From assembly GCA_947258635.1 (NCBI GenBank), contig CAMYJM010000141.1, positions 1 to 6,879 on the forward strand: DNA of 6,879 nt, in the 5' to 3' direction. The translations under genes and the position numbers were made by a program. This DNA is from an uncultured Acidimicrobiaceae bacterium (GTDB lineage: Bacteria > Actinomycetota > Acidimicrobiia > Spongiisociales > UBA5794). The notes under the pieces are model-generated. The model saw only the letters and a list, made by a program, of their open reading frames with translations. It did no database searches and was not told where the DNA came from. Positions 1 through 6,119 of the stretch are shown piece by piece; position 1 is the stretch's first letter, and every line of letters begins with the position of its first letter.

Positions 1-70
1 GGAGGTGGCGAATCGGGCCGAGCAGTCTGTAGCCGTCCATGGCGTGCGAGCTTAGGCGCCGGCGCGGCAA

Positions 71-76
71 TACGAT
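71..76 (+). promoter_or_regulatory. Candidate -10 element (TACGAT) for the first gene
   Basis: TACGAT fits the TAnnnT -10 consensus and ends 7 bases before the ATG at 84, the spacing expected for a leaderless transcript that starts at or next to the start codon. No convincing -35 element lies 16-19 bases upstream. The same arrangement recurs before three other genes in the window, which raises confidence in this one. Confidence 0.4.
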
Positions 77-83
77 ATGGGCC

Positions 84-368
84 ATGCACGAGCTCTTCTA
101 CGGCCAGAGGCAGCGCCAGGCGCTGACCGCGGTCGAACAAACGCTGCGAGCCCTGGGTGGCGGGAATGCCGCCAAGGCTCGCAAGGCCGCGGCCCAGGCC
201 GTTGATCTCGACCAGATCGGGATCTACTCCGGCCTCGACACCGCGGTGGCTCCGCTGGCCGATCGCCTCGAGCGGGGCGAGGCGATCGACGATGCCGGAT
301 GGGACGGTCTCGTCGCCGTGCTCGGCGTCGGTCCGCTCAGTGGGCTGATCGACGAGCTGCGCGGCTAG
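84..368 (+). CDS. Small hypothetical protein, alanine-rich and helical
   Basis: I do not recognise this 94-residue protein. It is soluble-looking, with no signal peptide, no membrane segment and no cysteines. It begins MHELFYGQRQRQ, continues with an Ala/Lys/Arg-rich helical stretch (about residues 25-42), and ends in an acidic helical half with GLDTAVAPLADRLERG and a GVGPLSGLIDEL tail. Alternating Ala/Leu-rich segments suggest a small helical bundle. An in-frame ATG at 39 would add 15 residues (MACELRRRRGNTIWA), but the start at 84 is preferred because TACGAT sits 7 bases before it. The next gene begins 78 bases downstream and has its own -10-like element, so co-transcription is not required. 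G/C-ended codons throughout support real coding. No function is proposed. Confidence 0.6.
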   Translation: MHELFYGQRQRQALTAVEQTLRALGGGNAAKARKAAAQAVDLDQIGIYSGLDTAVAPLADRLERGEAIDDAGWDGLVAVLGVGPLSGLIDELRG

Positions 369-433
369 TCGGTCCCTTGGCCCGCTCCTTTCCTCAGAAA
401 CGGGGGGCCTCGAGCGATCCTGCCGCCTACCGC

Positions 434-439
434 TAGCCT
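434..439 (+). promoter_or_regulatory. Candidate -10 element (TAGCCT) for the histidinol-phosphatase gene
   Basis: TAGCCT ends 7 bases before the ATG at 447, again consistent with a leaderless start. There is no Shine-Dalgarno in front of the ATG (the preceding bases are CGCGCCC), which agrees with leaderless translation. A -35 match is not evident. The upstream gap (369-446) also holds a weak hairpin, GGCCC at 379-383 with GGGCC at 405-409, that could end the preceding transcript. Confidence 0.42.
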
Positions 440-446
440 CGCGCCC

Positions 447-1325
447 ATGGGCGACTACCACGTGCATCTGCATCCACACGGGCCGTACGACGGTACCGGT
501 CCGGCGCTGGGCGTCTATCCCCCCGGTCACATCGAGGCGTATGTGACGACGGCGCTGGAGCGGGGTGAGGACGAGGTCGGCTTCACCGAGCATCTCTATC
601 GCTGCACCGAGTCGACTGATGTGCTGGGGCCCTTCTGGGAAGACCCGTCGAACCCGGATGTCGCGGCTCAGGCCCGAGCGTTCGTAGAGGAGGACCGCAC
701 GCTGTCGCTCGACCGGTATGTCGACGCCGTCTTGGCTGCCAAGGACCAGGGGCTGCCGGTGCTGCTCGGGTTGGAAGTCGACTTCTTCCCCGAGACAATC
801 GCCTCGGTTATGGCGCTGCTCGAACCGTACCCGTGGGACTTCCTCATCGGATCGGTGCACTGGATCGGAGCCTGGTCGGTCGATCACGAGGACGCCGACT
901 TCGAGTTCGACCGCCGCGGCGTACGCACCGCCTACGAGCAATACTTCGCGCTCGAGACCCAGCTGGCGGCTTCAGGGGTCGTTGATGCCCTGGCCCATGC
1001 CGACGTTGTCAAGAAAACGGGGCGTCGACTCAGGGAGGCTCCACTCGAGCTCTACCGCCCAGTGGTAGAAGCGGCGGCTGGCTCGGGCACCGCGGTTGAG
1101 GTCTCGTCGGCAGGACTGCACAGACCTGTCGCCGAGGCATATCCGGCACCCGAGTTCCTCAGGATGTTCTACGACGCCGGGGTTGCCATAACCACCGCCA
1201 GCGATGCCCATTATCCGCACGAGTGCGCCCGTGACTTCGACGAGATCAAGGAATACGCGAAGGCAGCCGGCTACTCGGACCGAGTCCGGTTCCGGCAGCG
1301 GAGCCGGGAGTACGTCCCGCTGTGA
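447..1325 (+). CDS. Histidinol-phosphatase, PHP family (HisJ-type)
   Basis: This 292-residue protein is predicted to dephosphorylate L-histidinol phosphate to histidinol, the penultimate stage of histidine synthesis, in the cytoplasm. The PHP metal-binding motifs appear in order: H5 and H7 in DYHVHLHPHG; E48-H49 in GFTEH; E110 in LLGLEVDFFPE; H138 in GSVHWIGAW; H184 in ALAHAD; and D253/H255 in SDAHYPHE. The LGLEVDFFPE and GSVHWI segments are characteristic of the HisJ-type histidinol-phosphatase branch rather than the DNA polymerase-associated PHP domains. Length is close to the family norm. The ATG at 447 puts the HxH motif right at the N-terminus, as expected. Its stop overlaps the thrC start by four bases. 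Another phosphomonoester substrate cannot be excluded, because no other his gene is in view. Confidence 0.85.
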   Translation: MGDYHVHLHPHGPYDGTGPALGVYPPGHIEAYVTTALERGEDEVGFTEHLYRCTESTDVLGPFWEDPSNPDVAAQARAFVEEDRTLSLDRYVDAVLAAKDQGLPVLLGLEVDFFPETIASVMALLEPYPWDFLIGSVHWIGAWSVDHEDADFEFDRRGVRTAYEQYFALETQLAASGVVDALAHADVVKKTGRRLREAPLELYRPVVEAAAGSGTAVEVSSAGLHRPVAEAYPAPEFLRMFYDAGVAITTASDAHYPHECARDFDEIKEYAKAAGYSDRVRFRQRSREYVPL

Positions 1326-2731
1326 GATACGTCAGCACTCGAGGTGGCGCCCCCGCGGTGAGCTTCGCCGACGCCATGATCACCGGGCTGGCCCCCGACG
1401 GTGGGTTGTACGTGCCGGCGGCGCTGCCGGATATCTCGATCGAGGAGTTCGAGGCCTGGGCGAGCCTGTCTTATGCCGAGCTGGCGGCCGAGGTGATTGC
1501 TCGCTTTGCCCCCGATATGGACCGGGCCACCATCGACGAGGCCTGTGCCGCCGCCTATTCGGCCGCGGTGTTTGGCTCGGCCGACGTGGCGCCGCTGGCG
1601 GCGCTGGTTGACGACACCTGGCTGCTCCATCTCTCCAACGGCCCGACGCTGGCGTTCAAGGACATGGCGATGCAGTTGCTGGGGCGCCTGTTCGATGCCG
1701 AGCTGGCCCGGCGCGGCGAGAAGCTGCTCGTCGTCGGGGCCACCTCGGGCGACACCGGGTCGTCGGCGGAGCACGCCATGATCGGCCGGGAGAACATCCG
1801 CGTGGTGATGCTGTCTCCATGGGGCCGGGTGAGCGAGTTCCAGGCGGCCCAGATGTACTCCATCGACGCTCCGAACATCGTCAACCTGGCTATCGAGGGA
1901 GTGTTCGATCAAGCCCAGGATCTGGTGAAAGCGATCAACGGCGATGCCGCTTTCAAGGCACAACACTCAATCGGAGCGGTCAACTCGATCAACTGGGCCC
2001 GGGTCGCCGCCCAGATCGTGTACTACATCTGGGGGTATCTGCGGCTGGCGCCTGGCGTCGATCGGGTGATCCAGATGGCGGTGCCGACCGGCAACTTCGG
2101 CAACATCTACGCCGGGACGATTGCCCGCCGGCTCGGCCTCCCGATTCGCTTCATCCTGGCCACGAACGAGAACGACGTCCTCGACGAGTTCTTCCGCACA
2201 GGGGTCTACCGGGTGCGCCCCGGCGCCCAGGTCGTCGAGACGTCGAGCCCCTCGATGGACATCGCCAAGGCCTCCAACTTCGAGCGGCTCGTATACGACC
2301 TGCACGGCGGCGACGGCGGAGCGGTCGGGGCCCTGTGGGAGGAGCTGGCCCGCAGCCGCCGCTTTGATCTCGCCGCCCACCCGGGATTCGCCGGCCTCGC
2401 CGAGTGGATCGTCAGCGGCACCAGCTCGCATGCGAGGAGAGTCGAGACGATCCGGCGCGTCGCCGTCGAGGACGGCATCGTCATCGACCCGCATACGGCC
2501 GACGGCGTGTGGGTCGGCCGGGCCCGGCGCACCTCGGGACCGCTGATCTGCCTGGAGACGGCTCAGGCCGCCAAGTTCGGCGCGACCATCGTCGAAGCCC
2601 TCGGGCAGCCGCCGCCCCGCCCGGCCGAGTTCGCGGGCCTGGAGGAACGGGCCCGTCACGTCACCGTGATCGGGGCCGACGTAGCCGAAGTTCGCGCCGT
2701 GATCGAGACGGTGGCCGCCGGGCGGAGCTGA
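1322..2731 (+). CDS. thrC: Threonine synthase
   Basis: A 469-residue PLP-dependent enzyme that converts O-phospho-L-homoserine to L-threonine, the last step of threonine synthesis. The N-terminus RYVSTRGGAP and the phrase LAPDGGLYVP are typical of the long threonine synthase class (E. coli/fungal type). The PLP lysine is K113 in NGPTLAFKDMAMQ. The phosphate-cradle loop is GATSGDTGSS (about 139-148). Further conserved blocks are AVNSINWARVAAQ (219-231), PTGNFGNIYAG (255-265) and SSPSMDIAKASNFER (308-322). The start is a GTG inside GTGA that overlaps the upstream TGA stop, so translation is probably coupled to the phosphatase gene; the N-terminal family match supports this start. The protein is full length with no visible damage. 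A 9-bp GC-rich inverted repeat straddles its stop codon. Confidence 0.95.
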   Translation: MRYVSTRGGAPAVSFADAMITGLAPDGGLYVPAALPDISIEEFEAWASLSYAELAAEVIARFAPDMDRATIDEACAAAYSAAVFGSADVAPLAALVDDTWLLHLSNGPTLAFKDMAMQLLGRLFDAELARRGEKLLVVGATSGDTGSSAEHAMIGRENIRVVMLSPWGRVSEFQAAQMYSIDAPNIVNLAIEGVFDQAQDLVKAINGDAAFKAQHSIGAVNSINWARVAAQIVYYIWGYLRLAPGVDRVIQMAVPTGNFGNIYAGTIARRLGLPIRFILATNENDVLDEFFRTGVYRVRPGAQVVETSSPSMDIAKASNFERLVYDLHGGDGGAVGALWEELARSRRFDLAAHPGFAGLAEWIVSGTSSHARRVETIRRVAVEDGIVIDPHTADGVWVGRARRTSGPLICLETAQAAKFGATIVEALGQPPPRPAEFAGLEERARHVTVIGADVAEVRAVIETVAAGRS

Positions 2732-2753
2732 AGCGGCCGGGGCGGCCCGGCGG
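2715..2753 (+). terminator. Candidate GC-rich stem-loop at the thrC 3' end
   Basis: CCGCCGGGC at 2715-2723 is perfectly complementary to GCCCGGCGG at 2745-2753, with a 21-base loop that contains the thrC stop codon. It could slow or end transcription after thrC. There is no T-tract after it, so an intrinsic terminator of the classic type is not supported, and the high local GC makes chance pairing more likely. Confidence 0.3.
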
Positions 2754-2754
2754 G

Positions 2755-2775
2755 GGAACGTTCCACATCAGATGT
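2755..2775. repeat. Two adjacent palindromes upstream of rimO
   Basis: GGAACGTTCC (2755-2764) is a perfect 10-base palindrome, and ACATC-A-GATGT (2765-2775) abuts it as a perfect 5+1+5 palindrome. Both are less GC-rich than their surroundings. They lie 85-105 bases before the rimO start, where a dimeric regulator could bind. No known operator consensus is matched exactly; the first resembles, but does not fit, the actinobacterial LexA pattern GAAC-N4-GTTC. Confidence 0.35.
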
Positions 2776-2845
2776 CAACGCCGCGACTCGCCGACCGCCC
2801 GGACCACGGCTGCACCTGTCGCGGATGACGCCGCGCGGTACCCCG

Positions 2846-2851
2846 TAGACT
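2846..2851 (+). promoter_or_regulatory. Candidate -10 element (TAGACT) for rimO
   Basis: TAGACT ends 8 bases before the rimO ATG at 2860, matching the leaderless pattern seen elsewhere in the window. ATGACG at 2825-2830 is a partial -35 match, but with a short 15-base spacer. No Shine-Dalgarno precedes the ATG. Confidence 0.45.
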
Positions 2852-2859
2852 CCGGCGCG

Positions 2860-4185
2860 ATGACTTCCGGCCCCACCGTTTGGCTCGAGACTCTCGGGTG
2901 CTCCAAGAACCAAGTCGACTCCGACAAGGTCACGTCGATGATCGACGAGGCCGGGTACCGCCACGCGGCTTCGCCCGAGGACGCCGATGTCGTCATGGTC
3001 AACACTTGTGCCTTCATCGAGGCTGCCCGTGAGGAGTCGATCGGCGTGATCCTGGAGATGGCCGCGGCCAAGCGGTCCGACGCCAAGCTCGTAGTGATGG
3101 GTTGTATGGCCCAGCGCTACGAGACCGAACTCGTCGAGGCGCTCCCCGAAGCCGACGCCGTTGTGGGGCTGGACCGCTATCCCGAGCTGGTCGGGAAGTT
3201 GGATCACCTGACCGATTGGCAGCCGCTGCGGATCACCGCGGCGCCGACTACCAACATGGACATTCTCCGGCGAACTGCCCGGCCGACGCCGACCACGCCG
3301 TACGCGTACGTGAAGATCGCCGAAGGCTGCGACAAGGGCTGCACTTTCTGTGCCATCCCACTCTTTCGCGGTAAGCAAGAGTCGCGGTCACCCGGGAACA
3401 TCCGCACGGAGATCGCCGAGCTGACCGCCGCCGGTGTCGGCGAGGTCGTTCTCGTGGCGCAGGATCTGGCGGCGTACGGCCGCGACCTCGCCGACACCGG
3501 CGAGGGGGGTATCGTCGATCTGCTGCGCTTCGTCTGCGATATCGACGGGCTGCGCCGGCTCCGTCTCTACTACCTCTATCCCCGTGAGATCCGACCGGCC
3601 TTGATCGAGGAGATGGCGGCCAACCCGGTGATCGCGGACTACTTCGACCTGTCGCTGCAACACTCCTCGGCCGACCTGCTGCGGGCAATGAAGCGTTCCG
3701 GCAGCGGCGAGCGGCACCTCGCCCTCATCGAATCGATTCGGTCGGCTGCCCCGCAGGCGGCCCTGCGATCGAGCTTCATCGTCGGCTTTCCCGGAGAGAC
3801 GGAGGAACACGTCGAGGCCCTCGCCGAGTTCCTTCAGGCCGCCCGGCTCGACTGGGCGGGCTTCTTCCCATTCTCTCCCGAGGAGGGCACCCCGGCCGCC
3901 CACCTCGCCGGCCAGGTGGACGAGGACGCCGTGGCCGAGCGGCTCCGCTACGTGCACACGATCCAGGACGACATCACCACTTCGCGGAACCTGGCGCAGG
4001 TGGGCCGGGAGTTCGAGATCCTCGTCGATCAGGTCGAAGATGGCCAGCCGGTCGGCCGCTCCTATCGGCAGGCGCCGGAAATCGACGGGGTCGTGCTGCT
4101 CGACCGGGGCCATCCGGGGGAGTGGGTCACCGGCAAGATCACGGGTGGCTATGGAACCGACCTCGTGGCGGAAGTGATCGGCTGA
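2860..4185 (+). CDS. rimO: Ribosomal protein S12 (Asp) methylthiotransferase RimO
   Basis: A 441-residue radical-SAM enzyme that adds a methylthio group to the conserved aspartate (Asp89, E. coli numbering) of ribosomal protein uS12. The N-terminal methylthiotransferase domain carries the auxiliary-cluster cysteines C14 (TLGCSKNQVDSD), C50 (NTCAFIEAAREES) and C82 (MGCMAQRY). The radical-SAM core has C157, C161 and C164 in EGCDKGCTFCAIPLFRG (CxxxCxxC), followed by SRSPGNI, the SLQHSS block near 265-270 and SSFIVGFPGETEE near 304-316. A TRAM domain spans about 378-441. The RSYRQAPEIDG segment in the TRAM domain separates RimO from the tRNA enzyme MiaB. The open frame extends upstream to 2404, but that part overlaps thrC and lacks family similarity, so the ATG at 2860 with TAGACT before it is chosen. 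The length equals E. coli RimO. The next gene follows after 4 bases. Confidence 0.95.
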   Translation: MTSGPTVWLETLGCSKNQVDSDKVTSMIDEAGYRHAASPEDADVVMVNTCAFIEAAREESIGVILEMAAAKRSDAKLVVMGCMAQRYETELVEALPEADAVVGLDRYPELVGKLDHLTDWQPLRITAAPTTNMDILRRTARPTPTTPYAYVKIAEGCDKGCTFCAIPLFRGKQESRSPGNIRTEIAELTAAGVGEVVLVAQDLAAYGRDLADTGEGGIVDLLRFVCDIDGLRRLRLYYLYPREIRPALIEEMAANPVIADYFDLSLQHSSADLLRAMKRSGSGERHLALIESIRSAAPQAALRSSFIVGFPGETEEHVEALAEFLQAARLDWAGFFPFSPEEGTPAAHLAGQVDEDAVAERLRYVHTIQDDITTSRNLAQVGREFEILVDQVEDGQPVGRSYRQAPEIDGVVLLDRGHPGEWVTGKITGGYGTDLVAEVIG

Positions 4186-4189
4186 AGGC

Positions 4190-4993
4190 GTGAACCCGGA
4201 CGGCACATTCGGGCTGTCGGCGATCCCAGTGATCTTGGCGGCGCTGGCGCTCATCCTCATCGCCGTTGTGATCTCGCTGCGGCTCCGGGTCGGCGTCGAG
4301 CGGTCGATCGTTTGGGCGGCAATCAGGGCGACCGTCCAGCTGATCGCCGTCGGCGTGCTGTTCCGGCTGATCTTCGAATCCTCGCTGGCGCAACTGTGGG
4401 CCTGGCTCTGGGTGGCGGCCATGAGCTCGGTGTCGGTCGGGGTCATCCTGCGGCGAGCCCCCCGCGTGCCGGGCATCACCCTTCCTGCCATCGCCGCGGT
4501 CGCCGGGTCGGCCGTCCTCAGTGTCGTCGTGGTATTTGGTTTCGACGTGCTCGAGCTCGAGCCCGTGCGGCTCGTGGTGGTCGTGGGAATCACCCTGGGC
4601 AACGCCATGCCGTCGGCCGTTGGCGGCGTCGCCCAGACCGTGTCGTTGGTGCGCAGCCGTCCCGGCGAGATAGAGGCGCTGCTCGCACTCGGCATGCAGC
4701 GGCCCCACATAGTGCGCTATGTCACGCCGCAGTCGGCCCGCCTGGCGCTGGTGCCCCACATCGAGCGCACCAAGGTGGTGGGGCTGATCGCACTGCCGGG
4801 GGCGATGACGGGCCTGCTCCTCGCCGGAGTCGAACCGCTCGATGCCGTCATCCTGCAGCTGCTCGTGATGCTCATCGTGCTCGGTGCCGTTGCCGTCTCC
4901 GTGCTGGCAACGGTGGTCTCGGTGGCGAGGACTGCAGTCGGGCCCGATATGACCCTGGCGCCCTGGGCGGCGGAACGGGACGGTGCCGGCTGA
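4190..4993 (+). CDS. fetB: FetB/UPF0014-family ABC transporter permease (putative iron or metal export)
   Basis: A 267-residue integral membrane protein of the UPF0014/FetB family; in E. coli FetB pairs with the ATPase FetA and contributes to iron export. About seven hydrophobic segments are visible, near residues 9-30, 39-62, 66-87, 98-118, 126-150, 196-213 and 219-246. Family blocks include WAAIRATVQLIAVG (42-55), GNAM (137-140), EIEALLALGM (160-169, the probable ATPase-coupling segment) and VVGLIALPGAMTGLLLAG (196-213). The start is a GTG 4 bases after the rimO stop, which points to co-transcription with rimO. No ATP-binding subunit with Walker motifs lies next to it, which is unusual because fetA normally adjoins fetB; the partner may be encoded elsewhere. 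The substrate is inferred from family only. Confidence 0.85.
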   Translation: MNPDGTFGLSAIPVILAALALILIAVVISLRLRVGVERSIVWAAIRATVQLIAVGVLFRLIFESSLAQLWAWLWVAAMSSVSVGVILRRAPRVPGITLPAIAAVAGSAVLSVVVVFGFDVLELEPVRLVVVVGITLGNAMPSAVGGVAQTVSLVRSRPGEIEALLALGMQRPHIVRYVTPQSARLALVPHIERTKVVGLIALPGAMTGLLLAGVEPLDAVILQLLVMLIVLGAVAVSVLATVVSVARTAVGPDMTLAPWAAERDGAG

Positions 4994-5057
4994 GGCGCGC
5001 GGCCATTGTCGGCGGTGCCGGGAGGTCGTGCCGGCTGCCCTCGCCGGGTACGCTGGA

Positions 5058-5086
5058 CTGACTCACCGATCTCGACGTCATAGAAG
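5058..5086 (+). promoter_or_regulatory. Candidate promoter for the nitrilase gene
   Basis: CTGACT (5058-5063, one change from TTGACT) is followed after 17 bases by TAGAAG (5081-5086), which ends 6 bases before the ATG at 5093. The -10 lacks the final T of TAnnnT, so this is a weaker match than the other leaderless sites. An alternative -10, TACGCT at 5049-5054, would give a short leader of about 30 bases. Confidence 0.3.
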
Positions 5087-5092
5087 CCAACG

Positions 5093-6028
5093 ATGATCTC
5101 CGCAGCAGTCAAAGCGGGCCGTTCCGTGAATGTCGCCGCCGTGCAGGCCGCCTCCGTCGCCTTCGAACTCGATGCCAGCCTCGAGAAGCTCCAGACACTC
5201 ACCCGGCAGGCCGCCGGCGACGGCGCCGACCTCATCGTGTTCCCCGAGGCATTCCTATCCGGATACCCTCGCGGGCTCACCTTCGGCGCCACCGTCGGCT
5301 CCCGAACCCCCGAGGGCCGAGACTGGTTCGCCCGCTGCTGGGAGAGCTCGGTCGATGTTCCCGGGCCGGTCACTGCCACCCTTGGCGAACTGGCGACAGA
5401 GACCTCGGCCACTCTTGTCGTCGGCGTCATCGAGCGCAGCGGCGGCACTCTCTACTGCACCGCTCTCACGGTTGAGCCCACGCAAGGGCTCGTCGTCAAG
5501 CACCGCAAACTCATGCCAACGGCGGCCGAACGCATCATGTGGGGGCAAGGCGACGGAACGACGATGCCCATCACCGAGACACCCGTGGGGCGGATCGGAA
5601 CCGCGATCTGCTGGGAGAGCTACATGCCTCTCTACCGAACCTGGTTGTACAGCCGGGGAACCGAGATCTACGTCGCCCCCACCGCCGATGCCCGCGATGA
5701 GTGGATCGCCACGATGCGCCACGTCGCTCTCGAGGGCCGCTGCTTCGTCGTCTCCTGTAACCAGTACACGTCAGAGGAGGATTACCCGGCCGACTATCCG
5801 GCGCGAGACGACCCCGCCACGCCCTTCACGACCCGGGGCGGATCGTGCATCATCGGGCCGCTCGGTGAGGTGCTCGCCGGGCCCTCGTACGGGCAGGAGG
5901 CCATAGTCACGGCAACGGTGGACTTGCGAGCCATCACTGAGGCCAGGCTCGACTTCGACCCGGTCGGCCATTACTCCCGTCCCGACGTCTTTACGCTGCA
6001 AACGAATCCGCCTCGGCAGCCGGAGTGA
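5093..6028 (+). CDS. Nitrilase (carbon-nitrogen hydrolase)
   Basis: A 311-residue cytoplasmic hydrolase of the nitrilase superfamily, predicted to convert a nitrile to its carboxylic acid and ammonia. The catalytic triad is present: E52 in IVFPEAFLSGYPRG, K139 in KHRKLMPT and C173 in AICWESYMPLYR. The AERIMWGQGDG block (145-155) and the CWExYMPL context are signatures of true nitrilases (branch 1), not of amidases, N-carbamoylases or NAD synthetase domains. The substrate (aliphatic, arylaliphatic or cyanide) cannot be read from sequence. At the position after CWE, the family usually has Asn or His, and Ser is found here. The family's N-terminus normally starts just before VAAVQAA; the ATG at 5093 places it at residue 14, and a GTG at 5126 is an alternative start. 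The gene is 99 bases past fetB and is followed by a hairpin. Length is on the short side of normal. Confidence 0.9.
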   Translation: MISAAVKAGRSVNVAAVQAASVAFELDASLEKLQTLTRQAAGDGADLIVFPEAFLSGYPRGLTFGATVGSRTPEGRDWFARCWESSVDVPGPVTATLGELATETSATLVVGVIERSGGTLYCTALTVEPTQGLVVKHRKLMPTAAERIMWGQGDGTTMPITETPVGRIGTAICWESYMPLYRTWLYSRGTEIYVAPTADARDEWIATMRHVALEGRCFVVSCNQYTSEEDYPADYPARDDPATPFTTRGGSCIIGPLGEVLAGPSYGQEAIVTATVDLRAITEARLDFDPVGHYSRPDVFTLQTNPPRQPE

Positions 6029-6059
6029 CCCGTCTTGGCTGGTTGGGATTGATGGCTGC

Positions 6060-6088
6060 CAAACGAAGGACGCCTTCGGTACGGTTTG
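6060..6088 (+). terminator. Hairpin after the nitrilase gene, terminator or operator
   Basis: CGAAGG (6064-6069) and CCTTCG (6073-6078) form a 6-bp stem with a 3-base loop. An outer pair, CAAAC (6060-6064) with GTTTG (6084-6088), can extend it. The stem begins about 35 bases after the nitrilase stop and is followed by a T/G-rich stretch, so it could act as a terminator. It also overlaps the candidate -10 TACGGT of the next gene, so an operator role is possible. Confidence 0.38.
6080..6085 (+). promoter_or_regulatory. Candidate -10 element (TACGGT) for the exported-protein gene
   Basis: TACGGT fits TAnnnT and lies 34 bases before the GTG start at 6120, which gives a transcript with a short leader that includes the Shine-Dalgarno. 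CTGCCA at 6056-6061 is a poor -35 candidate with an 18-base spacer. Confidence 0.3.
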
Positions 6089-6106
6089 TGTGTGGTGCAG
6101 CAATGT

Positions 6107-6112
6107 AGGAGG
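6107..6112 (+). promoter_or_regulatory. Shine-Dalgarno (AGGAGG) that fixes the exported-protein start
   Basis: AGGAGG matches the anti-Shine-Dalgarno perfectly and ends 7 bases before GTG at 6120. It decides that start over an in-frame upstream GTG at 6090. It is the clearest ribosome binding site in the window; most other genes here lack one. Confidence 0.75.
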
Positions 6113-6119
6113 TACTGCT

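Noticed and set aside
2..55. Possible C-terminal tail of an upstream gene (17 codons ending in TAG at 53-55)
   Set aside because: It is too short to show coding character or a family; another frame also stays open to a stop at 30-32, so neither can be supported.
39..83. Upstream ATG that would add 15 residues to the first protein
   Set aside because: The extension is Arg-rich and unlike the rest, and the ATG at 84 has TACGAT at leaderless spacing. It remains possible but is less likely.
1271..2659. Two long - strand open frames opposite thrC
   Set aside because: They are GC-driven shadows of thrC with His/Arg/Gly-rich, low-complexity translations.
2404..2859. N-terminal extension of the rimO reading frame
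   Set aside because: It lies mostly inside thrC in another frame, is Arg/Gly-rich shadow sequence, and RimO family proteins begin at the ATG at 2860.
3388..4710. 440-codon open frame on the - strand across rimO and fetB
   Set aside because: It is antisense to two well-supported genes. High GC removes stop codons from shadow frames, and the translation shows no domain.
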